From SURF-28 sp034521465 (lineage in GTDB: Bacteria; Bacteroidota; Ignavibacteria; Ignavibacteriales; Melioribacteraceae), in the NCBI GenBank assembly GCA_034521465.1, contig JAXHMN010000016.1, positions 248,001 through 312,000 of the forward strand: a DNA stretch of 64,000 nt. The letters are read 5' to 3'. Below are positions 15,473 to 24,715 of this stretch, one piece after another. The stretch's first letter is position 1. The number at the start of each line of letters is the position of its first letter. Made by a program: the position numbers and the translations under genes. The notes under the pieces were generated by a model, which was given only the letters and a program-made list of their open reading frames with translations, had not been told where the DNA came from and did no database searches.

Positions 15473-17062
15473 ATGAAACCTTATATTTTTGTATACTGCG
15501 AAGGCACAGATACGAAAATTGTTGCTGCCACTAAGGAAAAGGACGAAGTTAAAATTCTTCGTACCGTTACCGTTGATCTAGACACAACAAGTAAAGAAGC
15601 GGCTGAACTTGGTGGAGAATCAACCGATTTTAATTTAGAAGAAGTTTCCGGTGATTTTTCACTTGAAGAATTTGGCGCTGGAGGTGATGACTCCGGCGGA
15701 ACTTATTCTGCAACTGAAATCGGTACAATTGCGCAAGGATTAGAGGGCATTAATCTAAATTCCGCTAAGTTCATTCCTATAGGCAGTGAACCGGGAATGA
15801 ACTATCACATTTATGAAGGGCCGATTGGAAAAGATAAAAAGAAACAAATACTTGCAATAACTACCGATATTGAGCAATCAAAAAATATTTACGTTGCTCC
15901 CGACTCAATCGATTACGTTCCGTTTAACGATAAATCACTTTTAGCGGCATTTTTTGAAAACGCAATACCATGTGTTGACCTACTTGCTCATCTTGCTGAA
16001 TACCATAAAAAGAAAAATTATAAGATAGAGACTATAAAAAGCGCTGATATCTCATTAGCGTATTATGTTTCAAAAACAGTTAAGTTTTTCCCGGAAGATT
16101 ACTCGCTTATAATCTACACCGGTAAAGAATACAGCAAACTTCTTTTCTTAGAAGGAAATGAACTAAAGCATATCGGCGCAACGCTCGATATCGGCACTAA
16201 AAATTTGAGTACTTATGACGTTTACTTTTCCAAAATATTATTGGAAATGGAAAACGGTAATATACCCCAGTTAGATAATGTTATTCTTTGCGGCGAAGAC
16301 CGGTCTGAAAATTTGATCCTCTCGTTTTACGGAACATTTCCTGAAGCAAATGTAACCGAACTCGAGTTTGAAAGTTTTTCCACAACAGAATTAAAAAGTG
16401 AAGAAAAAGCAAAACTAGCGGATTTTGCTATTCCTCTGTCAGTTGCAATTGACTTTTTTGATGAGAAGGATAAAAAACATACCGGAATTAATATCCTTCC
16501 TAGGTACATTGTTGAAAAACAAAAAATACTTCAATTCGGTTGGCACAGCTATGTTCTAATGCCGCTTATATTTTTAGCTACATTTCTAATTACTTATCAA
16601 ACATTACAATATGATAGAGAATTAGTTGAGCTGAATTCCGAACTTGAACGTTTGCAACGGCTTCAGCAGGAAAACCAAGCATTAATGGATCAAATTGGTC
16701 CTCTCTCAGATAGAATTGCGGGGTTCGATGTTACAAAAACTATTTTGGATTCTGCAACCGCCGGAACGGAAATTTGGGGAGAAACTTTAGATGATATCTC
16801 AGACTTTGTTGAACGCAGAAGAAATTTTTGGATAAGCAACATTACAAACTTTGGAGGCAACCAAGTCAGGATAAATGGTTACTCATTATCTAGAAGTGTA
16901 CTAACCGAATTTGCCGATTATTTATCCCAGGCAGTTTTAGAAAGTGTAACTTATGAATCGCTTCGTGAAAACAATGCGTTCGCTTTTAATTTGGTTTTTA
17001 GGATCAACACCAATAGATCACAATTGTCTAATCAACCACCGGGTTTGAATAATGGACCGTAA
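15473..17062 (+). CDS. PilM-like/PilN fusion, pilus alignment protein
   Basis: A 529-residue protein. The N-terminal 330 residues are cytoplasmic and diverged; DISLAYYVSKTVKFFPEDYSLIIYTGKEYSKLLFLEGNEL and GATLDIGTKNLSTYD resemble the actin-like PilM fold, but I cannot assign nucleotide-binding residues with confidence. Then comes INILPRYIVEKQK, the conserved PilN entry motif, a membrane helix (YVLMPLIFLATFLITYQTL, near residues 360-378), a coiled coil (ELNSELERLQRLQQENQAL) and a PilN-type domain with FWISNITNFGGNQVRINGYS. In most species PilM and PilN are separate proteins in this order, so a fusion is likely. A negatively charged, Gly-rich insert lies at residues 40-90. Confidence 0.75.
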   Translation: MKPYIFVYCEGTDTKIVAATKEKDEVKILRTVTVDLDTTSKEAAELGGESTDFNLEEVSGDFSLEEFGAGGDDSGGTYSATEIGTIAQGLEGINLNSAKFIPIGSEPGMNYHIYEGPIGKDKKKQILAITTDIEQSKNIYVAPDSIDYVPFNDKSLLAAFFENAIPCVDLLAHLAEYHKKKNYKIETIKSADISLAYYVSKTVKFFPEDYSLIIYTGKEYSKLLFLEGNELKHIGATLDIGTKNLSTYDVYFSKILLEMENGNIPQLDNVILCGEDRSENLILSFYGTFPEANVTELEFESFSTTELKSEEKAKLADFAIPLSVAIDFFDEKDKKHTGINILPRYIVEKQKILQFGWHSYVLMPLIFLATFLITYQTLQYDRELVELNSELERLQRLQQENQALMDQIGPLSDRIAGFDVTKTILDSATAGTEIWGETLDDISDFVERRRNFWISNITNFGGNQVRINGYSLSRSVLTEFADYLSQAVLESVTYESLRENNAFAFNLVFRINTNRSQLSNQPPGLNNGP

Positions 17063-17936
17063 AATTAAAAATTCCATAATACTCGGTATTATTTTACTAG
17101 TTATTCTAATCGCCGGTGGAATATATCTGTTTGTATTCCAGAAAGGTGAAATTAATGAAAAACAGAAGAAGCTCGATGAGATCAATCTGAATGCTTATGA
17201 TACGGATGATCTGATTCAACAATTAGTAACGCTTCGTAAAAGAGCCGAGGAGTTGGATTCAATTTTATCATTGAGAAAATATAACGTTCCGGTTACACTC
17301 AGACAATCTAAGTTTTTTAATTTTGTTAATAACGTCAGTTTCGGTTTTTCACCACGATCATTTGTAAATATAACTTATAAAACGGTTGAGCAGGAAGAAC
17401 ATTTTTCTAAATTTGTCTATACATTGGATGGTACTTCCACATTTAACGATCTTTACAAATTAATTTATGCAATTGAACAAAGTAAAGAATTAAAAAAAGT
17501 TACGAATGTTTCAATAACAAATTTTGTTCAAGTAGATGAAGAGGGACTTCCGCATTTTTTAGTCTCATTTAGAATGGATGCATCAGTTTACTTCTCGGAT
17601 AACGATAGATTTGCCGCTGCATCATTTAAAGAGAATCGATTAACCGCTAACCCGCTATACGATGTATTTTATCCATTGATCAGAAATGAAATACCACCAA
17701 ATGTTGACAACCTTCTCGATGTACAGACAGCACAACTATTGGCATTAATTCCGGAAGGCGCTTTCTTATCCGATGCAAAAGGTAACACATATTTGCTTTG
17801 GGAAGGGGATTCAGTTTATTTGGGTTACTTAACCGAAATTGATTATCAAAATAGTGAAGTTAAGTTCATTCTCAACAAAGGTGGAATAATCGAGAAAGTA
17901 AATTTAAGTTTAGCTGAAAATAACACGAGTGAATAA
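17052..17936 (+). CDS. PilO-like protein with a possible PilP-type tail
   Basis: A 294-residue bitopic protein that overlaps the preceding gene by 11 bases. One N-terminal membrane helix (IILGIILLVILIAGGIYLFVF, residues 9-29) precedes a coiled coil and then a ferredoxin-like domain (FSKFVYTLDGTSTFNDLYKLIYAIEQSKELKKVTNVSI), the PilO plan. Residues 200-290 (EIPPNVDNLLD ... LLWEGDSVYLGYLTEIDYQNSEVKFILNKGGI) look like a short beta domain similar to the HR region of PilP/GspC, which binds the secretin. This second assignment is inference. Position between PilN and the secretin fits both roles. Confidence 0.7.
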   Translation: MDRKIKNSIILGIILLVILIAGGIYLFVFQKGEINEKQKKLDEINLNAYDTDDLIQQLVTLRKRAEELDSILSLRKYNVPVTLRQSKFFNFVNNVSFGFSPRSFVNITYKTVEQEEHFSKFVYTLDGTSTFNDLYKLIYAIEQSKELKKVTNVSITNFVQVDEEGLPHFLVSFRMDASVYFSDNDRFAAASFKENRLTANPLYDVFYPLIRNEIPPNVDNLLDVQTAQLLALIPEGAFLSDAKGNTYLLWEGDSVYLGYLTEIDYQNSEVKFILNKGGIIEKVNLSLAENNTSE

Positions 17937-17937
17937 A

Positions 17938-19156
17938 ATGAAAAAGTTAGTTTTAATATTGCTAATACTTGCGATATCAATCCCAATAACTGCTCAAAGG
18001 GATTTGAAAAAGATGCTGAGTAACTATAAAAATCCGGAAGAGTTAGTTACACTTTCCGAAGAAATTCCTTTTGAGCAAGCAATAGAAGTCTTGAGTCAAA
18101 GTTAGTGTTAAGGCAACCGGACAGAATATAGTATCAACCGCTGAGTTTAATGATCCGATTGGTATTGAAATTGAAAACATGCATTACAAACAAGCATTCA
18201 AAACAATTGTTCAATTCAATAATTTGATGTATGAAGAACAACCGGAAGTAATCATCGTTAGAAATAAAAGTGATACTAAAAGTGCAGATTTATCTAAAGA
18301 TGTTTATGCGCCTGTTGACACTCGTGAAGTTCGAATATCAGGAATCTTCTTTGAAGCAAACATTTCTGAAATGCGCGAACGTGGAATTAACTGGCAATTT
18401 TTACTCTCAAGGAGTGGATTAAATATTGGCACCAACTTTAAAACATTTTTGGAGGAACAACAGCAGCAAACCGGCGGAACAACACAGCAACAACAAGCTC
18501 CTCCCGATTTCAAAATAAGTTCTGATTCAGAATTTGAAATGGGTGAGTTTGATGGTACAGCCGAAGGTTTATTTAAGTTTTTTGAAGAAGAAAATATGGG
18601 TGAAATTATTGCACGCCCGAATATTACGGTGCGCGACGGACTCACCGGAAAAATTCAAATTGGTGAAGATATATCAATCAAGCAGCAAGATTTTGCCGGA
18701 AACGTAATTGATGTTTTTGTTCCGACCGGAACAATATTAGAAGTTACTCCACACATTTATACCGAAGAAGGTGTAGATTATGTACTCCTTAAATTAGTCG
18801 CCGAAAGAAGTACTGCGACAGAACTTTCTGAAATAACAACCAGAATCAGCAAAACGAATGCAAATACAGAAGTCCTAATGCTGGATGGTGAAAGAACTGC
18901 TATCGGCGGATTGTTCGTTAACAGTGAAAGAACAGTTAGAAGAGGAATACCGATTCTTAAGGATCTTCCTTGGTGGTTTTTCGGATTAAGATATCTTTTT
19001 GGGTATGACCAAGTGGACATTAGTAAACAAGAAGTTATTATATTATTAGAAGCAGAGATAATACCTTCATTAAAAGAAAGAATGGCGGAAAAAGATAGAC
19101 AAGAGTTGATTAAAAACTTTAGAGCTGAAGCAAAACAAAGCGGTTCAAGAATATAA
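17938..19156 (+). CDS. Short secretin (PilQ/GspD-type), one frameshift
   Basis: Outer-membrane channel of the system. It starts at the ATG at 17938 with a signal peptide (KKLVLILLILAISIPITAQ). An STN-like region (EIPFEQAIEVLSQ) is cut by a frameshift near 18100; removing one A from caaagtt gives VSVKATGQNIVSTAEF and joins the longer frame. The secretin core shows VRISGIFFEANISEMRERGINWQF, IIARPNITVRDGLTGKIQIGEDI and the signature RTVRRGIPILKDLPWWFFGLRYLFG. About 405 residues, shorter than a typical PilQ (600-700): the N0/N1 repeats are few. A Q-rich stretch (EEQQQQTGGTTQQQQ) sits inside the core. Start and stop fit the operon. Confidence 0.82.
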
Positions 19157-19192
19157 AACTAAAAAAGACAACGACGAATCCGAGGATTAATT

Positions 19193-19558
19193 ATGGAGTC
19201 CTTATTAATAGTTGATGATGATGTTATGTTATGTGAAGCATTATCGGAAGAACTTGCCGAGATTGGTTACAAGGTAACATCGGTAAATAGTGCAGATTCA
19301 GCATTAAGTTTCTTAGACACAAATCAAGTTGATCTTATTCTTCTCGATCTTAAAATGCCTGAAAAGGATGGCTTTTACGTTCTTAATAAACTGAGGGAAA
19401 CAGGTAAGAACATAAAAGTAATTGTATTAACCGCATACGCAGATATCAAAAGTGCAATTGATTCTGCAAAGTTGGGTGCTGCAGATTTTGTAAGTAAACC
19501 GTACGATCTTGATGAACTTATCATCACGATTAGAAAAGTATTGCAGAACTCAAAATGA
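19193..19558 (+). CDS. Single-domain response regulator
   Basis: A 121-residue CheY-like receiver. The acidic pocket is DDD (residues 7-9), the phosphorylation site is the Asp in LILLDLKMP (near residue 52), followed by the conserved T in VLTAYAD and K in SKPYD. No output domain is present. It follows the secretin by 36 bases and overlaps the hybrid kinase by 4, so it probably relays phosphate from or to that kinase. A link to pilus control is suggested by position only. Confidence 0.92.
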   Translation: MESLLIVDDDVMLCEALSEELAEIGYKVTSVNSADSALSFLDTNQVDLILLDLKMPEKDGFYVLNKLRETGKNIKVIVLTAYADIKSAIDSAKLGAADFVSKPYDLDELIITIRKVLQNSK

Positions 19559-22500
19559 AAATTAATGTCAGATTACTTTTAATTACCTTCACTATAGTAG
19601 TTCTGGTGACTGCTTCCTCGTCGCTTGTCTACTACTCACTTACAAACAGAATTATTACCTCCGAGCAAAAACAAAACATCCTAAACGCCACTTCGGATTT
19701 CATTTTTAACTTTCAACTTGTAATGGAAGAGTTGGATGATAACTACAAGAAATTATTAAGCGAGAATGATGAAGTTGCAAGTATATCTCTCAATTCAGAA
19801 TACACAGATTTCATTTTTACTTTGCGGGATGATCAATATATAGATTTTGATAACTTTTCAGCAAAAAATAATCTCAATATTAGAAGTAAATATCTAACGC
19901 TGATTCAATTCCTGAATGATAATCCGAATCTTATCTTGAAGTATGATGTTAGGGACGATAACACCTACTATTATGGTAAAGTTATATCCGAAGAAGTGCT
20001 AAATGAAATTTCGGAAAAAATTAGAGCAAATATTGCCTTTATTATAAATGAAGTTCCTGCTGTTGTTACATCCTCAAAATCAAAACCAAGTTTATTTTCA
20101 AAATATAATTAATGCAGTTAAGGATCTTCGTTTCAAAAATCAATATGATATTTTCTCAGATACTTTTGAAGATTACGATTTTTACTCAACTTATTATGTC
20201 CCTTCAAATCAATTGACCAAGGATTATAAAATTGGTTTCATGATTTTCAGTACTCCGAAAGAAGTAGTTGAGTTTCGCTACACCTCGGGCATGATAGCTT
20301 TAATTATTACTCTCGCCGGCGCAGCGCTTTCTATAATCTTTATTATGATATTTACTTCTAAAATGAGAACGCAAATATCGAACCTTAATTATGTTGCAGA
20401 AATGACTGGAAAAGGCAATCTCAGTCATCGCGTTCCGATAATAACTCATGATGAGTTAGGTCAACTCGGTTCGGTTTTTAATAAAATGTTGGATGAGCTG
20501 AAAGTTCAAAAAGAATCAGAGAAAGAATACACAGAATTTATCACACTATTAAATCAGAAACCTTCATTACGAGAAATTGCGGATTCGGCAGTTCAAAAAA
20601 TTATTAAAGCAACCGGAATATCTTTCGGCGTGCTTTATTTAGTTGAAGATAAGGAGATCACAGAGAACATTGCTTCTTACGGAATTAAAGAGGGAATTAA
20701 TGAAACCGATAAGAACTTTGATTACTATAAAAATGCAATTGATCAGAAAGATGTAATTGAATTTAAGTATCAGAAAAATATGCCGGTTGTACGAACCGGT
20801 ATTACAGAAATTAGAATTAAGTATATTGTTATTGTTCCTATCATTTATAGTAATGAAGTTGTTGCTGTAATGGAACTTGCCTCGGAAGAAATCCCGGAAA
20901 AAGACATTAAGAAATATTTGTTACGCATTAGAGAACAGTTAGCGCTTGGGATAATTAACGGAAGTTCATTTGAGAAGTTGCAATCGTTGGTAAACGAACT
21001 TAAAGAACTAAACCAAGAGTACGAAAACCAAAATAGAAAATTAGTAGAGTTACATTCCGAACTTGAAACAAAAGCGGAACAACTTAACGAAGAACGATTA
21101 AAGGCGTTGGAATCATCTAAGTTAAAATCTCAGTTCCTTACCAACATGACTCACGAATTAAAAACTCCGCTTAATTCAATAATTGGTCTAACGCAATTAA
21201 TCAATAATGATAAATCATTGAGCGGCTCACATCCGCAAAGATTAACCGTGATCATCCGCAATAGTAAAAAATTACTAACTCTAATTAATAACATTCTTGA
21301 GTTTTCGAGAGCTGAAGCCGGTAAAATAACAATTAAAAATGAAACGTTTACACTAAGCTCACTTTTGAATGAAGTTAACTATTTAGTTCAGCCGAACGCA
21401 TTGGAAAAAGGGTTGAATTACATCTGTGAAACTCCGGAAGAATATGAAATTTTGCTTCACGCCGATAAAAGTAAAATTGAACAGATTTTGTTAAATCTTT
21501 TAAATAACTCTATAAAGTTTACTGAAACCGGTAAAGTTGAATTACTCATCTCGTTAAGGGAGAACGACGGTATTGTCTTTGAGGTTAAGGATACCGGAAT
21601 CGGTATTGACAAGAAAGATCAAGAAGCGATTTTCGAGGAATTCAGGCAAGCTGATGGAACGATTTCAAGACAGTATGACGGCACGGGGCTTGGATTATCT
21701 ATATGTAAAAAATTTGTTGAACTCATGGAAGGAACATTTACTCTTGAAAGTGATGTCGGGATGGGATCAAAATTTGTTGTGCATATTCCTAATGTAGTAA
21801 TTCAAAAAGACGGAAAAATTACCCAAGAAGAAAGTAAACCGGGACTTGCACAAAAACGAGTGATGATACTCGATGAAAGTAAAACAAATAAAAAACTAAT
21901 TGGTGATTATCTCCTTCTTAACGATTATAAACTAATTGAGTCATTCTCGAGAGAAAATGTAACATCAAAACTTCTTGAACGAAAAGTTGAATGCATTATT
22001 ATAAATCAAAAAGTATTTGATGGCGCAGGATGGGATATTTTAACTGAAATAAAATCAAATAGTTATTTGAGCTCGGTCATTCCGATAATGATCTCAACCT
22101 ATGATGAAAAAAATTATGGATATGGGTTGGCAGTGTTCGACTATGTGACCGGAAAAGATTGCGAAGAAAGCTGCAATAGAATTATGAATAATTTGAAGAA
22201 AGAAAAAAATAAAGACGCATTAAATATACTGTCGCTTTCAAACAATGAGAAAGTCAACGAACTGCTTGAGACTAATAGTAAAATTAACTTGAAAAATATT
22301 TCGAAAGTTGAAAGTATTCCTTACCATAAAAATTCAACTACATTACCCGATGTTCTCCTTTTTGATCTCGAAAACGCATCAAACATTAAATTGGTTGACA
22401 AACTTAAACATGATAGATTAACACGAGGGATTGAATTAGTAGCGGTGCTGCCCGATGTGTTTTCTTCCGAATTAAAAACCAAGCTCGAAGATACGCTTAA

Positions 22501-23029
22501 TCAAGTTACGCTTGAAAGAAAACATCACATACTTGATGTGTTGAAAATATTTAGAGATAGATTGAAGATTGCCGAAAATGATTTAGCACGCACCAAACTT
22601 TTATTAGAAGATGAAAGTTCTGAGACAAAACCGGTTAATAAAAGTTCTGAAGAAATAAAAGTATTAGTCGTTGACGATGACCGCGATACACTTTTTACGG
22701 TTGGGGAAATAATTAAAAGTAACGGGTTTAAACCATTATTTGCAAAGAACGGTGTAGAGTGTATATTGGGATTGAAAAGTGAAGTTCCTCATGTTATTTT
22801 ACTCGACATTATGATGCCGAAGATGGATGGCTTTGAAACCTTGAGAGAAATAAGAAAACATCCTGAGTATGAAGAGATACCCGTTGTCGCGCTTACTGCA
22901 TACGCAATGTTAGATGACAAAGATATTATTGACAAAAGCGGGTTTGATGATGTTTTAACTAAACCAATTGATTCTGTTAGAATTACTGCTAAGTTAAAAG
23001 AAATTTTGAAAAATAAAGAACTCTATTAA
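19555..23029 (+). CDS. Hybrid sensor histidine kinase with two C-terminal receiver-like domains (one frameshift)
   Basis: About 1157 residues after correction. Order: membrane helix (residues 5-26), extracytoplasmic sensor of about 210 residues, second helix (MIALIITLAGAALSIIFIMIF), HAMP, GAF-like domain, coiled coil, HisKA with H-box FLTNMTHELKTPLNS, HATPase with N-box (LLNLLNNSIKFTE), G1 (VKDTGIGID) and G2 (GTGLGLSI). A first receiver-like domain (MILDESKTNKKLIGDYLLLNDYKLIES) lacks the phosphorylatable Asp (IIINQK). The final receiver is complete (VVDDDRDT ... ILLDIMMPKMDG ... LTAYA ... TKP). A surplus T near 20107-20110 splits the sensor domain; removal gives KYNNAVKDLRF. It overlaps the CheY-like gene upstream and abuts the next regulator. 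Confidence 0.87.
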
Positions 23030-23709
23030 TGAAAAAGATTTGTGTAATTGATGATCACCCGGAAAATGTTTTTATTTTACAAGACAGGCTTGAGAAAGCC
23101 GGTTTTGAAATTATCACAGCTTACGAGGGAGAATCGGGTTTAGAAAAAGTAAGGGAAGAACTACCCGACCTTGTCTTGCTCGATGTTATGATGCCCGGGC
23201 TTTCCGGTTTTGAAGTTTGTAAAAAGATAACAACCGACGACCGTACAAAACACATCCCCGTTATATTACTTACCGCACTTACATCAACAGAAGATCTGGA
23301 AGAAGGTTTACAAGCCGGCGCATTCGATTATGTGAAGAAACCATTCAACAGAGCAGAACTCCTAGCGAGAATTAAATCTGCTTTGAGATTTTCCGAAACG
23401 AGTAAATTCATTATAGAAATTGAAAAGGTAAATACTTTTGCCGCAACTGTACTTACTGCAAATCATGAAATTAAGCAGCCGCTTACTTTAATTAACCTAT
23501 CAACAACCGCAATAAAACGTGAATTAGCTAAAGAAGAATTTAACTTGGAAGCAATTCAAAAAAGAGTGAAATATATTGAGGGGGCTACTCACGAAATTAT
23601 TGAAGTCTTAGAGAAGTTGTCGTCAATCAAAAAACCTGTCTTCACAGATTATATTAATAATCTTAAAATGATTGATATTAATACCGACCCGGGCAAAAAA
23701 TCAAATTGA
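23029..23709 (+). CDS. Response regulator with a C-terminal orphan H-box domain
   Basis: A 226-residue protein. Residues 1-120 are a complete receiver (CVIDDHPEN, LVLLDVMMPGLSG, LLTALTS, VKKPFN). Residues 130-205 look like a HisKA dimerisation helix pair with an H-box-like NHEIKQPLTLINLS, but no ATPase domain follows. It could be a phosphotransfer or dimerisation module, or a truncated kinase. The start overlaps the hybrid kinase stop by one base, which argues that the two act together. The end overlaps the convergent kinase by 9 bases. Confidence 0.8.
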   Translation: MKKICVIDDHPENVFILQDRLEKAGFEIITAYEGESGLEKVREELPDLVLLDVMMPGLSGFEVCKKITTDDRTKHIPVILLTALTSTEDLEEGLQAGAFDYVKKPFNRAELLARIKSALRFSETSKFIIEIEKVNTFAATVLTANHEIKQPLTLINLSTTAIKRELAKEEFNLEAIQKRVKYIEGATHEIIEVLEKLSSIKKPVFTDYINNLKMIDINTDPGKKSN

Positions 23710-24714
23710 TAATTTTTCGATGGCACTGAGTATTTCCGGAAATTGATAAGGTTTTTTTATAATCTTATTGATTTTTAATTCTGCTAAACCACTTTCCGTT
23801 TCGTCAATTTGTGAACCGGAAGCCAAAATTATAGGTATCTCAGAATCCATTTCTCTGATTATTTGTATGCAATCAATACCATTCATTTCAGGCATCTTTT
23901 TATCGACAATTAACAAGTCAAATTCATTATCCTTCATCAATGTTAATACTTCATAACCGGTTACCGCTAAAGTGACTTTATAGCCGTGGGAATCGAGCAA
24001 ATCGGAAAGTACTTCGCTTACTGATTCATCGTCTTCAGCCAACAGTAGTTTTAACTGTACATTATTCGATTTATTAATTATGGGGAAGTAAAGAGAAAAA
24101 CATTTTCCATCCGGATCTGTTTTCAACTCAATTTTACCACCAAGATTCTCAATAATTTCTTTTACTATCGATAAGCCGTATCCCGATTCTCTATTCTTGT
24201 TTTTTGTTGAAAACTTCGGTAGAAAAATATTGGGAATATTTTTTTCATCAATACCTTCGCCGGTATCTACAATGTCAACGCGTAAAAAATCATTCTCGGA
24301 GATTGATGTTGTATCTGCTGTTATATTAACACTTCCACTTTGTGAAGTTGCTTCGAGAGCATTCTTACAAAGATTGTGAAATATTCTAAAAATGTCGGTA
24401 CTGTTACCCAAAATCTTCGGCAGTTCTATTTCAAAGGATGTACTTATTCTGTTCTGTTCTTCATCAATAAAACTACTTATTACTTCGTCAATTAGTTCGG
24501 GAACATTAATAAAGTCAATGTTTTCTTTATCGGATTTAAGGTAAGAATTTATTATATCTGATGCTCTTCGAGAATTTTTCTCCAGTGTTAAAATAATCTT
24601 TTTTGTTTCATCAGGGTTTTCTAGACTTTGCTTCAACAACTCAATTCCATTTACAATACCTGTGAGGAGATTGCTTAAATCGTGTGCGGATTTTTTTATT
24701 GCTTCTTCAGACAT
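23701..24714 (-). CDS. Soluble histidine kinase fused to a receiver
   Basis: A 337-residue protein with no membrane segment. The H-box is KKSAHDLSNLLTGIVNGIELL (residues 8-28), of the HDLxN type seen in NtrB-like and Caulobacter-type kinases. The ATPase domain has NLCKNALEA, DIVDTGEGID and SGYGLSIVKEI. A C-terminal receiver follows (LLAEDDESVSEVLSDLLDSHGY ... LLIVDKKMPEMNG ... KKPYQF). It starts one base after the stop region of the NtrC-like gene, so the pair is one operon and this is the likely partner kinase for the sigma54 activator. Confidence 0.88.
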   Translation of the reverse strand: MSEEAIKKSAHDLSNLLTGIVNGIELLKQSLENPDETKKIILTLEKNSRRASDIINSYLKSDKENIDFINVPELIDEVISSFIDEEQNRISTSFEIELPKILGNSTDIFRIFHNLCKNALEATSQSGSVNITADTTSISENDFLRVDIVDTGEGIDEKNIPNIFLPKFSTKNKNRESGYGLSIVKEIIENLGGKIELKTDPDGKCFSLYFPIINKSNNVQLKLLLAEDDESVSEVLSDLLDSHGYKVTLAVTGYEVLTLMKDNEFDLLIVDKKMPEMNGIDCIQIIREMDSEIPIILASGSQIDETESGLAELKINKIIKKPYQFPEILSAIEKLSI

Positions 24715-24715
24715 T

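Noticed and set aside
19555..23029. Programmed ribosomal frameshifting as a common explanation for split genes
   Set aside because: The breaks occur in unrelated families, need both plus and minus shifts, lack slippery heptamers with downstream structures, and cluster at homopolymers.
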